From: Burkholderiales bacterium
GTDB lineage: Bacteria > Pseudomonadota > Gammaproteobacteria > Burkholderiales > Burkholderiaceae_C
Assembly: GCA_947452135.1 (NCBI GenBank)
Contig: CANGBT010000008.1
Span: 1 to 34,851 of the forward strand
Reading direction: 5' to 3'
Length of the DNA stretch: 34,851 nt
Shown here: positions 18,275 through 29,423 of the stretch, piece after piece
Position numbering within the stretch: position 1 is the first letter of the stretch
How the letters are laid out: each line of letters begins with the position of its first letter
The notes under the pieces: generated by a model
What the model was told of the DNA's origin: nothing
Seen by the model: only the letters and a program-made list of their open reading frames with translations
Database searches by the model: none
Made by a program: the position numbers and the translations under genes

Positions 18275-19165
18275 ATGAACACTTCCCCGCGCAAGGGCAT
18301 CGTGCTGGCCGGCGGCTCCGGCACCCGGCTGCATCCGGCCACGCTGGCCATCAGCAAACAGCTGCTGCCGGTCTACGACAAGCCGATGGTGTACTACCCG
18401 CTGAGCACGCTGATGCTCGCGGGCATCCGCGACATCCTGCTCATCAGCACGCCGCAAGACACGCCTCGCTTTTCCGCGCTGCTGGGTGACGGCAGCCGCT
18501 GGGGCCTGAACATCAGTTACTGCGTTCAGCCCAAACCCGAGGGACTGGCGCAGGCCTTCATCCTCGGCAAGGACTTCGTGGACGGGCACCCGAGCGCGCT
18601 CGTGCTGGGCGACAACATCTATTACGGTCACGACCTGCAAGGGCTGCTGCACGCGGCCAACGCCCGCGACAGCGGGGCCTCGGTGTTTGCGTATCACGTG
18701 AACGACCCCGAGCGCTACGGTGTGGTGGCCTTCGACGCCCACAAGCGCGCCCTCAGCATCGAGGAAAAGCCCAAGGTGCCCAAGAGCAACTACGCAGTCA
18801 CCGGCCTGTACTTCTACGACTCGCAGGTGTGCGACATCGCCGCCGACATCCGTCCATCGCCACGCGGCGAACTCGAGATCACCGACGTCAACGCCCGCTA
18901 CCTCGAGCAAAACCAGTTGAGCGTCGAGATCATGGGCCGCGGCTACGCCTGGCTCGACACCGGCACCCACGACAGCCTGCTCGAAGCCAGCCAGTTCATC
19001 GCCACGCTCGAAAAACGCCAGGGCCTCAAGGTGGCCTGCCCCGAAGAGATCGCCTATCGCTCGGGCTGGATCACCACCAGCGAGCTCGAAGCGCTGGCGC
19101 AGCCGATGCTCAAGAACGGCTACGGCCAGTACCTGATGCAAATCGTGAAGTCACAGGTGTTCTGA
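18275..19165 (+). CDS. rfbA: Glucose-1-phosphate thymidylyltransferase
   Basis: This is the first enzyme of the pathway, joining dTTP and glucose-1-phosphate. It has 296 residues. The nucleotidyltransferase motif [26 protein letters not shown] begins near residue 12 (GGSGTRLHP, then KQLLPV). [18 protein letters not shown] and the [20 protein letters not shown] segment are present and typical. The C-terminal [15 protein letters not shown] is intact. The stop shares one base with the rfbC start (TGATG). Confidence 0.97.
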   Translation: MNTSPRKGIVLAGGSGTRLHPATLAISKQLLPVYDKPMVYYPLSTLMLAGIRDILLISTPQDTPRFSALLGDGSRWGLNISYCVQPKPEGLAQAFILGKDFVDGHPSALVLGDNIYYGHDLQGLLHAANARDSGASVFAYHVNDPERYGVVAFDAHKRALSIEEKPKVPKSNYAVTGLYFYDSQVCDIAADIRPSPRGELEITDVNARYLEQNQLSVEIMGRGYAWLDTGTHDSLLEASQFIATLEKRQGLKVACPEEIAYRSGWITTSELEALAQPMLKNGYGQYLMQIVKSQVF

Positions 19166-19701
19166 TGAAGGTCACCACCACGGCCATCGACGGCGTGCTG
19201 ATCCTCGAGCCCAAGGTGTTCGGCGACGAGCGGGGATTCTTTTTCGAGAGCTTCAATCAGCGCGCTTTCAACGAGGCGGTCGGCCACCCGGTCGACTTCG
19301 TGCAGGACAACCACTCGCGCTCGGCCAAGGGCGTGCTGCGCGGGCTGCACTTCCAGCGCGCACCACACGCGCAGGGCAAGCTCGTGCGCGTCACGCAAGG
19401 CAGCGTGTTCGACGTGGCGGTCGACATCCGCCCTGACAGCGCCACCTTCGGCCGCTGGGTCGGTGTCGAATTGAGCGGCGTGAACCACCGGCAGTTGTGG
19501 ATCCCGCCCGGGCTGGCCCACGGGTTTTTAGTCACCAGCGACAGCGCCGACTTCCTCTACAAGACCACCGACTATTACCGCCCTGAATCGGAGGGCAGCG
19601 TGCGCTGGGACGACCCCGATCTGGCGATCGCCTGGCCGCTCGAAGGCATCACGCCAGCGTTGTCGGCCAAGGACGCAGCGGCTCCCGGGCTGCGCGGCTG
19701 A
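19165..19701 (+). CDS. rfbC: dTDP-4-dehydrorhamnose 3,5-epimerase
   Basis: This is the third enzyme of the pathway, a cupin-fold epimerase of 178 residues. DERGFFFESFN (21-31), the catalytic His62 in LRGLHFQ, the KLVRVTQGSVFDVAVDIR strand and the LYKTTDYY segment near 131-138 are all present. The start overlaps the rfbA stop by one base. It ends the rhamnose operon. The 179 bases that follow contain no gene, only short inverted repeats. Confidence 0.97.
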   Translation: MKVTTTAIDGVLILEPKVFGDERGFFFESFNQRAFNEAVGHPVDFVQDNHSRSAKGVLRGLHFQRAPHAQGKLVRVTQGSVFDVAVDIRPDSATFGRWVGVELSGVNHRQLWIPPGLAHGFLVTSDSADFLYKTTDYYRPESEGSVRWDDPDLAIAWPLEGITPALSAKDAAAPGLRG

Positions 19702-19800
19702 CGGGTCCGCAGCCAACTTGCGCAGTGCGGCTCAGGTGATGCGTGCGTGCAAACCCAAATACGGCATCTCCAGGGTAGCGGGTTCGACCGTTGACGAGAC

Positions 19801-19838
19801 CACCTCCCATGGGGGTGTGAGAAAGGAGCCGGCCCCCA
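19801..19838. repeat. Inverted repeats in the rfbC-wecA-like gap
   Basis: CACC-T-CCCATGGG-GGTG (19801-19817) is a palindrome with one bulged base. Overlapping it, TGGGGG (19810-19815) pairs with CCCCCA (19833-19838). No U-tract follows. They could be a weak terminator of the rhamnose operon or an operator for the next gene. Confidence 0.35.
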
Positions 19839-19880
19839 AGCTGCCCGGCATAGCATCAGAGCCCTTTCGATAAGCTGCCA

Positions 19881-20972
19881 ATGACCTTCTTCTTCCTGAG
19901 CTTCATCGTTTCGCTGGTGGCCACGCTGCTGGTGGTCCGGTCGGCCGACCGGCACTCACACCTGTCGGCCGACCACGAACTGGACGGCCCGCAAAAATTC
20001 CACTCCCACCCGGTACCGCGCATCGGTGGCGTAGGCCTGGCGATGGCCTTGGTGGCCGGGGCGCTGATGGCGCAGCTCACTCAAAACCCGCTGGCTCGCT
20101 CGCTGTGGCTGCTGCTGGCCTCGGCCCTGCCGGCTTTTTCTGCGGGTCTGATTGAAGACCTGACCAAGAACGTCTCCCCGGCCAAACGACTGCTCGCCAC
20201 GGCGGTGTCGGCAGCGCTGGCAGCGTGGTGGCTCGATGGCGTGATCCGGCACACCGACATTCCGGGTGTCGATCAACTGGTGCAACTGCCCGTGGGCGCC
20301 GTCGCCTTGACGATGCTGGTGGTGGCCGGCGTGGCCAACGCCACCAACATCATCGACGGCTTCAACGGGCTGGCCTCGATGTGCGTGATCTTCATGCTGC
20401 TGGCGCTGGCCTACGTGGGGCTGCAGGTGGGCGATCGGCTGGTGATCACGTCGTCGCTGCTGACGGCAGGCGCGGTGATGGGATTTTTCCTGTGGAACTT
20501 CCCTGCCGGGCTCATCTTTCTGGGCGACGGCGGCGCCTACCTGCTGGGTTTCCTGGTGGCCGAGTTGGGCGTGCTGCTGATTGCCCGCAACCCGGGCGTG
20601 TCGCCGCTTTTTCCGCTGCTGTTGTGCGCTTATCCGATCTTCGAGACCATCTTCTCGATCTATCGAAAGAAGTTCTTGCGCCACATGTCGCCCGGCCTTC
20701 CCGACGGGGTGCACCTGCACATGCTGGTGCACCGTCGGCTGATCAGGCCGCTGTTCGGCGAGCCGCCTGAGCAAAGCCTGCGCGCGCGCAACTCGATGAC
20801 CTCGCCTTACCTGTGGCTGCTTTGCAGCCTGTCGGTGATCCCCGCGATGGTGTGGTTCCGGAGCACCACGGCCATGGCGTGCTTCATCGGGCTGTTCATG
20901 GTGACGTACACGGCTGTGTACTGGAGCATCGTGCGTTTCAAGGTGCCGCAATGGCTGGTGGCGCGGCACTGA
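19881..20972 (+). CDS. Polytopic phosphoglycosyl transferase, WecA/MraY family
   Basis: This is a 363-residue inner-membrane protein with many hydrophobic helices. It probably transfers a HexNAc-1-phosphate from a UDP-sugar to undecaprenyl phosphate, starting a glycan repeat unit on the cytoplasmic face. Family motifs are DGPQKFH and PVPRIGG (about 35-52), LIEDLTKNV near 95, NATNIIDGFNGLASM near 155, FLGDGGAYLLGF near 213 and the HLHMLVHRRL motif near 277. The plus-strand gene has no clear ribosome site. It ends 26 bases before the convergent dehydratase gene. WecA and WbpL-like specificities cannot be told apart from sequence alone. Confidence 0.88.
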   Translation: MTFFFLSFIVSLVATLLVVRSADRHSHLSADHELDGPQKFHSHPVPRIGGVGLAMALVAGALMAQLTQNPLARSLWLLLASALPAFSAGLIEDLTKNVSPAKRLLATAVSAALAAWWLDGVIRHTDIPGVDQLVQLPVGAVALTMLVVAGVANATNIIDGFNGLASMCVIFMLLALAYVGLQVGDRLVITSSLLTAGAVMGFFLWNFPAGLIFLGDGGAYLLGFLVAELGVLLIARNPGVSPLFPLLLCAYPIFETIFSIYRKKFLRHMSPGLPDGVHLHMLVHRRLIRPLFGEPPEQSLRARNSMTSPYLWLLCSLSVIPAMVWFRSTTAMACFIGLFMVTYTAVYWSIVRFKVPQWLVARH

Positions 20973-20980
20973 GCCACCCG

Positions 20981-20996
20981 CGCCGATTTACCGGCG
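20981..20996. terminator. Small hairpin between convergent genes
   Basis: CGCCG (20981-20985) and CGGCG (20992-20996) with a 6-base loop sit in the 26-base gap between the WecA-like gene and the convergent dehydratase gene. It is symmetric, so it could work both ways, but it lacks U-tracts. Confidence 0.3.
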
Positions 20997-20998
20997 TG

Positions 20999-22864
<1,866 letters not shown>

Positions 22865-22892
22865 GGGGGTCGAAATTCCTGGTGAGCCAGCG

Positions 22893-23531
22893 TCAGACGA
22901 GAGGTCCGCAAGGCGATGCGGACCGGCGCGTCCACAGCGTACCCACGGTGGCCGCGATGCACTGCAGATCGCGCAGCCAGGAGGCCTCGCCGATGTAACG
23001 CGCCGAGATCGCCAGCTTGGCGGGCATCACCACCTCGAGGTACTCGCGCTGCGGATCGGCGGCACGGGCAAGCAGCTCGCTTTCATGGCGAAACGCGAGC
23101 GATGCCGGGTCGGTGATGCCGGGGCGCACGCCGAGCAGCGTGGCGCGCAAGGCCGGCGGGTACATCGCCACGTAGCGCGGCACCTCGGGGCGCGGGCCGA
23201 CCAGGCTCATGCAGCCGCGCCACACGTCGATCAGCTGCGCGAGTTCATCGAGCTTGGTGCGGCGCAGCAGCGCGCCCACGCGGGTGATGCGCGGGTCGTC
23301 GCCCACGGTGATCTGCGCTGCCGCACCCGCCTCGTCAGCGCCATCGGCCTGCCGCATGGTGCGCAGCTTGTGGATGCGGAACTCGACGCCACCGCGCCCG
23401 ACGCGCGTCTGCCTGAAGAACACCGGCCCCGGCGAGTCAAGCTTGATCGCCAGCGCCACCAGCAGCAGCACCGGCGCGAGCAGCAGCAGCCCGAGGCCCG
23501 AGCCCAGCAGATCGATCACTCGCTTGCCCAT
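22893..23531 (-). CDS. Monotopic phosphoglycosyl transferase, PglC-like sugar transferase
   Basis: This bacterial sugar transferase (PF02397 type) of 212 residues loads the first sugar phosphate onto undecaprenyl phosphate. One N-terminal hydrophobic re-entrant helix (LLGSGLGLLLLAPVLLLVALAI) is followed by KLDSPGPVFFRQTRVG, FRIHKLRTM, the catalytic Asp-Glu in TKLDELAQL and SLVGPRPEVPRYV. The short form without extra membrane helices matches PglC rather than WbaP. The start at 23531 (MGKRVIDLLG) is the family-like one; an upstream ATG at 23606 would overlap the aminotransferase gene. It lies between dehydratase and aminotransferase genes, which points to a 4-amino-6-deoxy HexNAc as donor sugar. 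Confidence 0.88.
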   Translation of the reverse strand: MGKRVIDLLGSGLGLLLLAPVLLLVALAIKLDSPGPVFFRQTRVGRGGVEFRIHKLRTMRQADGADEAGAAAQITVGDDPRITRVGALLRRTKLDELAQLIDVWRGCMSLVGPRPEVPRYVAMYPPALRATLLGVRPGITDPASLAFRHESELLARAADPQREYLEVVMPAKLAISARYIGEASWLRDLQCIAATVGTLWTRRSASPCGPLV

Positions 23532-23553
23532 GCGCACCCGCCCGCCGCGCCCG

Positions 23554-24720
23554 TCAGCCAAGCAGCGCACGCACGGCGGCGATGACGCGCTCGATTTGCG
23601 AGTCATCCATGCGCGTGTAAAGCGGCAGGCTCAGCATGCGCTCGTAGGCGTGCTGGCTGTGCGGAAAGCGCTCGGGCGTGAGTGCATAGCGCTCACGCCA
23701 GTACGGCTGCAGGTGCAGCGGGATGTAGTGCACGCTGCAGCCGATGCCTGCGGCGTAAAGGCCGTCGATGAGTTGGTCGCGCGTGAGCTTCGCGCCATCG
23801 GCCAGCCGCAGCACATACAGGTGCCATGCGTGCGTGTCGCCGGCTGCGGGCTGCGGTGGCGTGATCAGCGGCAACTCGGCAAAGGCCGCGTCGTAGCGCG
23901 CGGCGATGGCTGCGCGCGTGGCCTGAAACCCCCGCGAGCGGCGCAGCTGGTGGATGCCCATCGCCGAGGCGATGTCGGTCAGGTTGTATTTGAAGCCCGG
24001 CGCCACGATCTCGTAGTACCAGCTCGGCGCCTTGGCGGTGAAGCGGTCGAACGCATCGCGGTTGATGCCGTGCAGCCGCATCACCTGCACGCGCTTGGCA
24101 AGGGCCGCATCGCGCGTGACCACCATGCCGCCCTCGCCGGTGGTCATGGTCTTGTTGGCGTAGAAGCTGAACACCGTCACGTCGCTGCCCAGCGTGCCCA
24201 CGAGCTGGCCGCCACAGGTGGTAGGCAGCGCATGCGCCGCGTCTTCCACCACCTTCAGGCCGTGGCGGCGCGCCAGCGGCAGCAGCGCGGCCATGTCGGC
24301 GGCGAGGCCGGCGTAGTGCACCGGAATGACCGCCTTCGTGCGCGGCGTGATGGCGGCTTCGACCGCGGCCACGTCGATGCACAGCGTGGCCGGATCGATG
24401 TCGACCAGCACCACGTCAGCGCCCAGATAGCGCACCACCTCGGCGGTGGCGGTGAAGGTGTGGGTGGTGGTGATGACCTCGTCGCCCGGCCCGATGCCCA
24501 GCGCTTCGAGCGCCAGGTGCAGCCCCGCGGTGGCCGAGTTGACGGCCATCGAATGCAGACCCGGATCGCCCAGGTACGCGGTGAAGTCCTCCTCGAAGCG
24601 CCGCGTCTTCGGTCCGGTGGTGATCCAGCCGGAACGCAGCGTGTCGACCACCTCGGCGATCTCGTCGTCACCGATGTCGGGCAAGGCAAAAGGGATGAAG
24701 GGCAAGGCGGTTTCAGGCAT
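23554..24720 (-). CDS. DegT/DnrJ/EryC1/StrS sugar aminotransferase, PglE-like
   Basis: This is a 388-residue PLP-dependent sugar aminotransferase. The N-terminal [18 protein letters not shown], the sugar-binding [14 protein letters not shown] and the DAAHALP segment near 185 are family motifs. The PLP lysine is in [14 protein letters not shown] near residue 213. [14 protein letters not shown] and [11 protein letters not shown] follow. With the adjacent 4,6-dehydratase it would make a UDP-4-amino-4,6-dideoxy-HexNAc. The gene starts 96 bases after the GT2 stop. Wbp-type 3-aminotransferase activity is an alternative, but no partner dehydrogenase lies in the window. Confidence 0.9.
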   Translation of the reverse strand: MPETALPFIPFALPDIGDDEIAEVVDTLRSGWITTGPKTRRFEEDFTAYLGDPGLHSMAVNSATAGLHLALEALGIGPGDEVITTTHTFTATAEVVRYLGADVVLVDIDPATLCIDVAAVEAAITPRTKAVIPVHYAGLAADMAALLPLARRHGLKVVEDAAHALPTTCGGQLVGTLGSDVTVFSFYANKTMTTGEGGMVVTRDAALAKRVQVMRLHGINRDAFDRFTAKAPSWYYEIVAPGFKYNLTDIASAMGIHQLRRSRGFQATRAAIAARYDAAFAELPLITPPQPAAGDTHAWHLYVLRLADGAKLTRDQLIDGLYAAGIGCSVHYIPLHLQPYWRERYALTPERFPHSQHAYERMLSLPLYTRMDDSQIERVIAAVRALLG

Positions 24721-24816
24721 GGGGAGCGAGGGTATCAGCCGGCTGGTGGGCGTTGCGCGCGCGGCACGGCACGGGTTCGTCGTGAGGCGCGCTCGCTGGT
24801 GTCGCAGTCACCGCGC

Positions 24817-25842
24817 TCATCGGGTCAGCCGGGCAAAGCGTTCGCGGCCGTGGCCGTGCCGCCAGGCGTCCCACACGCCGGCCAGCGTGCCCACGCCGTA
24901 GCCGATCTGCTGCGCGGCCACCACCAGCGGCAGCCGCCACAGCAAGGACCAGGACGACGTGCTCGCCACCGCCAGCGACAGACCCGCCAGCACCAGCGCA
25001 TATGCACCCAGCAGCGCGAGCAGCGGCGCGGCACCAGCGCCGGCCAGCGCGAGCAGCGCCGCCAGCGCGACCGCCGCGACGAACAGCCCCGGCACCCGGT
25101 GCCGCCACGCGGCGGCCTGGCCGTGCTTTTTCATCACGAAGGGCTTCCAGTAGCCGTATTGCAGCCACTGCCGCCACAGCGCACCCAGCGAATCGCGCGG
25201 CCGGTACACCGAGCGGATGGCCGGGCTTTGCCAGATGCGGCCGCCGCCCAGCACGATGCGCAGGGTGTGTTCGTCGTCCTGATTGCGCACCAGGGCCTCG
25301 TCGAAGCCGCCGAAGCGATCGAAGGTCGCGCGCGGCCAGCAGCCCAGGTAGACGGTGTCGACCTCGCCCTCGTAAACCAGCGAGCGCGAGCGCGCACCGC
25401 CGGCCACCCAGCGCGACTGGAAGGCCGCCGCGATCGCGCCCGGCCAGCCGTCGCGCCCTTCGGCGCGCCACGGGCCACCCACGTTGTCGGCGCCGCTGCG
25501 CTCGAGCGCGTGCAGGCACTGCGCCACGTAGTCGGCGGCGTAACGGGTGTGCACGTCCATGCGCACGATCACCGCACCGGCCGCCACCGCCAGCGCACGG
25601 TTGAGCCCGGCCGACACGATGCGCTGCGGGTTGTCGACCAGCGTCAGTCGCGGCTCGGTGCGCGAGAGGGCCTGCAGCCGCTCGCGCGTGCCGTCGTCGC
25701 TGCCGCCATCGGCCACGATGAGTTGCAGCTGCCAGTACTCGGGCAGTTGCTGAGCCAGCGCATCGGCGCAGAACGCCTCGATGTGGTCGCGCTCGTTGCG
25801 GCAGGGCACGATGACGCTGACGGTGCGCACCGCTGCCATCAC
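24817..25842 (-). CDS. Family 2 glycosyltransferase, ExoA-like
   Basis: This is a 341-residue GT-A inverting glycosyltransferase. The N-terminal VSVIVPCRNERDHIE (8-22), ADGGSDDGT near 44 and RMDVHTRYAADYV (the DxD-like Asp near 97) form the nucleotide-sugar site. The C-terminal third has hydrophobic helices (VPGLFVAAVALAALLALAGAGAAP... and a second pair), so the protein is membrane-anchored. The DNVGGPWRAEGRDGWPGAI and NQDDEHTLRI stretches resemble ExoA-type succinoglycan transferases. The start ATGATG at 25842 overlaps the GT4 stop by four bases. Donor and acceptor are unknown. Confidence 0.88.
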   Translation of the reverse strand: MMAAVRTVSVIVPCRNERDHIEAFCADALAQQLPEYWQLQLIVADGGSDDGTRERLQALSRTEPRLTLVDNPQRIVSAGLNRALAVAAGAVIVRMDVHTRYAADYVAQCLHALERSGADNVGGPWRAEGRDGWPGAIAAAFQSRWVAGGARSRSLVYEGEVDTVYLGCWPRATFDRFGGFDEALVRNQDDEHTLRIVLGGGRIWQSPAIRSVYRPRDSLGALWRQWLQYGYWKPFVMKKHGQAAAWRHRVPGLFVAAVALAALLALAGAGAAPLLALLGAYALVLAGLSLAVASTSSWSLLWRLPLVVAAQQIGYGVGTLAGVWDAWRHGHGRERFARLTR

Positions 25843-26921
25843 GCCACCCCCGATCGGCCGCGTGGCGTCAGCAAACCGCGGTACAGCGCGTCCATCGCGT
25901 CCATCTGCGCGGCGCGCTGGCCGTCACGCTCGATGCGCTCGAGGTTGATCGCGCCGAGCTGCTGCGCGCGTGCATCGTCTTGCAGCAAGGTTTGCAGCGC
26001 GCGCGCCAAGGCATTGGCGTCGCCGGCGCTCACCAGCAAGTCGTCGGCGCCCGACAGCCACTCGCGATTGGCCGGCAGGTCGCTGGCCACCACGGCCAGG
26101 CCGCAGGCCATGCTTTCGAGCAGCGCCACCGACGTCGCATCGCTCGCCGGCACCGACACCGACACCTTGCAGCGCGACAACGCAGCCAGCATGCCGGCGT
26201 CGTCCACGCGGCCATGGAACGTCACCCGTTCGGTCAGTCCCAGCGAGCGCACCTGCTCGCGCAGAGCTGCCTCGCCGCTGCCGCCACCGAGCAGGTGCAG
26301 ATGCACCGGCGCGTCAGGCCGCCACTGGCGCAGCAGGCCCATGGCGCTCAGCAACGTGTCGATGCGGTAGTTGGGCTCCCACGAGCGCAGGCTCGCGATG
26401 TCGAACGCCGGCTTGTCGGCCCACGGCGCGGGGCGGAACTTGGCGGTGTCGGCGCCCCAGTGGATGCGATGCACCGGCGCCTTCGGCCGGTAGGCCTGCG
26501 CGGCCTCGACCAGATCGAACGAGTCGCCGGTGATCAGGTCGGCGCGGCGCAGCGTCCAGCCGGTGAGCCAGCGCATGAGCGTGCTGTGGCGAGGCGTGAG
26601 CAGCAAGTCACTGCCCCACGCCGTCATCACCAGCGGATGACGCGCGCAACGCGCCGCGAGGTAGCCGTAGCTGCTGATGTAGTGCGCATGCACGAGGTCA
26701 GGCGCCAGTTGCCTGACGAAGCGACGTGCCTCGCCCACGCGGCGCAGCCAGTCGACCGAGCGGCGCACTGGCGAGAGCACGCACTGCTCGACGCCGTCGA
26801 TGGGCTGCGGCCGCGCCGTGACCACCGACACGCGCCAGCCGCGCGCGACCATCTCGCGCGCCCAGCGCTGCAGGTGCACGCTGTTGGCATCGCCAAGCAG
26901 GCACAGGTGCGGCTGGCTCAC
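25839..26921 (-). CDS. Family 4 (group 1) glycosyltransferase
   Basis: This is a 360-residue GT-B retaining glycosyltransferase. The N-terminal domain begins HLCLLGDANSVHLQRWAREM. LVHAHYISSYG and MTAWGSDLLLTPR are typical of this group. The C-terminal domain carries VTFHGRVDDAGMLAALSRCKV and SDATSVALLESMACGLAVVASD, the E-x7-E-type sugar-nucleotide motif. I chose the GTG at 26921, which overlaps the upstream stop as GTGA and gives MSQPHLCL. The longer frame adds 17 non-conserved residues through the neighbouring gene. Likely role: a transfer step in assembly of the lipid-linked glycan. Confidence 0.88.
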   Translation of the reverse strand: MSQPHLCLLGDANSVHLQRWAREMVARGWRVSVVTARPQPIDGVEQCVLSPVRRSVDWLRRVGEARRFVRQLAPDLVHAHYISSYGYLAARCARHPLVMTAWGSDLLLTPRHSTLMRWLTGWTLRRADLITGDSFDLVEAAQAYRPKAPVHRIHWGADTAKFRPAPWADKPAFDIASLRSWEPNYRIDTLLSAMGLLRQWRPDAPVHLHLLGGGSGEAALREQVRSLGLTERVTFHGRVDDAGMLAALSRCKVSVSVPASDATSVALLESMACGLAVVASDLPANREWLSGADDLLVSAGDANALARALQTLLQDDARAQQLGAINLERIERDGQRAAQMDAMDALYRGLLTPRGRSGVA

Positions 26922-27550
26922 CGCGTGAGCACCTGCGCTGCGGAGGCGGCCTTGGCCGTCGCCGTGGCCCACGCATCGTGGTGCTCGCGCAGCTCGGGGT
27001 GCTGCTGCAGCCAGGGCTCGTCGATCTCGCGCGTGTCGCCCACCACCTGCGCCGGGTTGCCGGCCAGAAAGGCGAAGTCCTCAAACTCGCCCTTGACCAC
27101 CGACTGCGCGGCCACCAGGCTGCCGCGCCCGATCACCGCACCGGGCAGCACCACGCAGTGCGTGCCCACGAAGCTGTACGCACCGATGCGCACCGGCGCC
27201 TCAAAGTACGCCTGCTTGTGTTCGGTGTGCGCGTATTCGCGCCCGTACAGGCGGATGGCCACATGGCTCGAGTGCGTGTAGATGCCGCTGAAGCCGGCGA
27301 TCTGACAGCCCTCGCCGATGTGCAGCCCGCCCGAGGCATCGAGCACGCTGAAGTGGCCGATGTAGACGTGGTCGCCGATGTCCAGCCGCTCGGGCGAGAC
27401 GATCTGGCCGTGGTTGCTCACGCGGGTGTGCGGCAGGTAGACGCCGTCGCTGCGCACGTAACCCCACACCGTGCGTGGCCCGAGCAGCCGCGACAGCGCC
27501 GTCTTCAGCGGCTGCCAGACGCGGCGAAACAGCGATGCGGAGCTCGTCAT
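26918..27550 (-). CDS. Hexapeptide-repeat acyltransferase (O-acetyltransferase-like)
   Basis: This 210-residue protein has a left-handed beta-helix. Repeated (I/V/L)-x-x-x-x hexads run from about residue 40 (VSPERLDIGDHVYIGHFSVLDASGG) to 165 (VLPGAVIGRGSLVAAQSVV), interrupted by a loop containing HTEHKQAYFEAPVRIG. The likely catalytic His is in the SSHVAI/YAHTEH region. The fold fits sugar O-acetyltransferases of the WcaF/NodL type. The closing FAFLAGNPAQVVGD is the usual end of the helix. It sits 4 bases after the flippase stop and is coupled to the GT4 start by GTGA. The substrate is not evident. Confidence 0.82.
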   Translation of the reverse strand: MTSSASLFRRVWQPLKTALSRLLGPRTVWGYVRSDGVYLPHTRVSNHGQIVSPERLDIGDHVYIGHFSVLDASGGLHIGEGCQIAGFSGIYTHSSHVAIRLYGREYAHTEHKQAYFEAPVRIGAYSFVGTHCVVLPGAVIGRGSLVAAQSVVKGEFEDFAFLAGNPAQVVGDTREIDEPWLQQHPELREHHDAWATATAKAASAAQVLTR

Positions 27551-27554
27551 GGCG

Positions 27555-28826
27555 TCAGGTCGGATTCGTGGATGCGTTCGGCTCGGATGCGGGCTCGACC
27601 ACCGGCAGCGGCCAGTTCGCCAGCGACCAGAAGTAGAACCCGAAATACGGCAGCGTCGCCGCCGACACCGCCCAGGCCGCACCTTGCAGGCCGCCGAAGT
27701 GCAGCCCCACCGCCACCGCCGCCAGAAACACCACCTGGCCGACCAGCGCGAGGCGCAGCGCCCAGCCCTGCGCCTGCCACGCCAGCGTCACCACCGCTAG
27801 CGGCGAGGCCACGAAGTGCACGCCGATGTAAGGCGCCAGCGCACGCGCCAGCTCGCCGGCCTCGCGCCAGGGTTCGCCAAACAGCGCCGCGAACAGCGCC
27901 GGACCGAACACCATCAGCACCAGCACCAGCGGCAAGGCCAGCGCCAGCAGCACCGCCATCACCTGACGCACCGATTGGCGCGCCGCGGCGCGGTCGGTGG
28001 TGGCGAGCTTCGGGTACAGCACCTGCGACACCGCCCCGCCCACCAGCGCGGATGGTGCTTTCAGGCAGCGCATGGCCAGCCCCCAGAAGCCCACCGCCGC
28101 ATCGCCCGACCACCAGGTCAGCAGCAGCACGCACAGCGTGTCCTGCAGCGCGCCATTGAAGGCATGTGGCGCGTTGAGCAGCGGAAAGCTGCGGTGCTCG
28201 CGCGCGGCGGCCAGCCATTCGGCGCGCGGCAAGCGCCACAGCGAGCGCCAGCCGCCCTCGGGCGCCGGCCGCTGCAGCAGCGCCAGCGTGGCCAGGTTGG
28301 CGAGCACCGGCGCGGCGATCAGGCCGTGTCCGCCCAGCGCGGCCGCCGGTGCGCTCAGCCCGGCACCGGCCTGCGCCAGCGCGGCACCGCCGTACTGCAC
28401 GACGCGCGCGCCCGACAAGGCCCCGAAGCGCTGAGCGCGCGTGGCCCACAGCGTCAGGCACTGCACCGCACCCGCGCTGGCCACCACCGCGGGCAGCCAC
28501 AGCCAGCCCGACGCCGGACTGCCTCGGCTCAACCACCAGGCCAACGGCACGCTCAGCAAACTCACCAGCAACAGCACGCGCAGGCACAAGGCGAGCAGCG
28601 CGCGCGCACGCTGAGCATCGGCCACCAGGGGCAGCGCGTATTCGTAGCGCGCGCACGCCACCGCGCCGAGGTTGACGGCCACCGCCGCCACCAGCGTGAA
28701 ATGACCAAATTGATCGGGTGTGTAAAGCCGCGTGAGCAGCGGCGACAGCGCCAGCGGCAGGGCTTGCGCCAGCGCGCCGCCGGCCACCAGCGTGAGCGTC
28801 GAGCGCAGCAGCCCCTCAGTGCGCAC
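27555..28826 (-). CDS. Oligosaccharide flippase, Wzx/MATE-like (MOP superfamily)
   Basis: This is a 423-residue polytopic membrane protein with about a dozen hydrophobic segments. The N-terminal LRSTLTLVAGGALAQALPLALSPLLTRLYTPDQFG and ARYEYALPL match flippases that move undecaprenyl-linked glycan units across the inner membrane. It lies inside the polysaccharide operon, between two acyltransferase genes. The spacing to the upstream acetyltransferase gene is only 6 bases. Compared with typical Wzx (about 420-480 residues) it is full length. Confidence 0.87.
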   Translation of the reverse strand: MRTEGLLRSTLTLVAGGALAQALPLALSPLLTRLYTPDQFGHFTLVAAVAVNLGAVACARYEYALPLVADAQRARALLALCLRVLLLVSLLSVPLAWWLSRGSPASGWLWLPAVVASAGAVQCLTLWATRAQRFGALSGARVVQYGGAALAQAGAGLSAPAAALGGHGLIAAPVLANLATLALLQRPAPEGGWRSLWRLPRAEWLAAAREHRSFPLLNAPHAFNGALQDTLCVLLLTWWSGDAAVGFWGLAMRCLKAPSALVGGAVSQVLYPKLATTDRAAARQSVRQVMAVLLALALPLVLVLMVFGPALFAALFGEPWREAGELARALAPYIGVHFVASPLAVVTLAWQAQGWALRLALVGQVVFLAAVAVGLHFGGLQGAAWAVSAATLPYFGFYFWSLANWPLPVVEPASEPNASTNPT

Positions 28827-28832
28827 GGCCGC

Positions 28833-29417
28833 TCAAGCCGTGATCTCGCTCGCCATGGCGCACACCCCATCGCGCAGCACGTAGCGCTCGCCGCTCAGCG
28901 CGCACTCGGCTTCGCCCTGACCCTTGATGGGCAGGCTGAGCGGCTCGCCCTGGCGGCTGACCCAGCCGATCTGGCGTGCCGGCACACCCACCATCAGCGC
29001 GAAGTCGGGCACGTCGCGGCTGACCACCGCGCCCGCGCCAACAAAGGCGTGGCGCCCGACGGTGGTGCCGCTCACCACGGTGCTGTTGGCACCCAGCGTG
29101 GCACCGCGGCGTATCAGCGTGCGAGGCGCCTGCGATGGAACCGCCGGTGTGGCACGCGGGTTGAAGACATTGGTGAACACGACGCTCGGGCCGCAAAACA
29201 CCTCATCTTCGAGCGTGACCGCGTCTTGCAACGACACGTTGTTCTGGATGCGCACGTTGCGCCCGATGACCACCTCATCGCCGATGTGGACGCCTTGTCC
29301 GAGCGAGCAATCGCGGCCGATGCGAGCGCCGGCACACACGTGAGCGAAATGCGATACCTGAGTCCCGGCGCCCAGTTGCGCACCATCGTCGATGACGGCC
29401 GTCGGATGAATCAGCAT
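28833..29417 (-). CDS. WbpD/WlbB-like nucleotide-sugar N-acetyltransferase
   Basis: This is a 194-residue hexapeptide-repeat N-acetyltransferase. From the N-terminus: [61 protein letters not shown] and [29 protein letters not shown]. This series is characteristic of WbpD/WlbB enzymes, which acetylate the 3-amino group of a UDP-glucuronate derivative, and of relatives acting on 4-amino sugars. It heads the minus-strand polysaccharide operon. The start ATG is only 7 bases from a TAGAAT element, so the mRNA may be nearly leaderless. With the PglE-like aminotransferase it may complete an acetamido sugar. Confidence 0.87.
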   Translation of the reverse strand: MLIHPTAVIDDGAQLGAGTQVSHFAHVCAGARIGRDCSLGQGVHIGDEVVIGRNVRIQNNVSLQDAVTLEDEVFCGPSVVFTNVFNPRATPAVPSQAPRTLIRRGATLGANSTVVSGTTVGRHAFVGAGAVVSRDVPDFALMVGVPARQIGWVSRQGEPLSLPIKGQGEAECALSGERYVLRDGVCAMASEITA

Positions 29418-29423
29418 GGCGTC

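Noticed and set aside
19956-20969. Long minus-strand frame opposite the WecA-like gene
   Set aside because: It is His/Gln/Arg-rich, with no membrane or family motifs, while the plus strand has a clear polytopic transferase.
23209-26370. A 1053-codon open frame on the plus strand, opposite the polysaccharide genes
   Set aside because: It is antisense to four well-supported minus-strand genes, is rich in His, Arg and Gln, and has no recognisable domain. Long antisense frames are expected in high-GC DNA with strong third-position bias.
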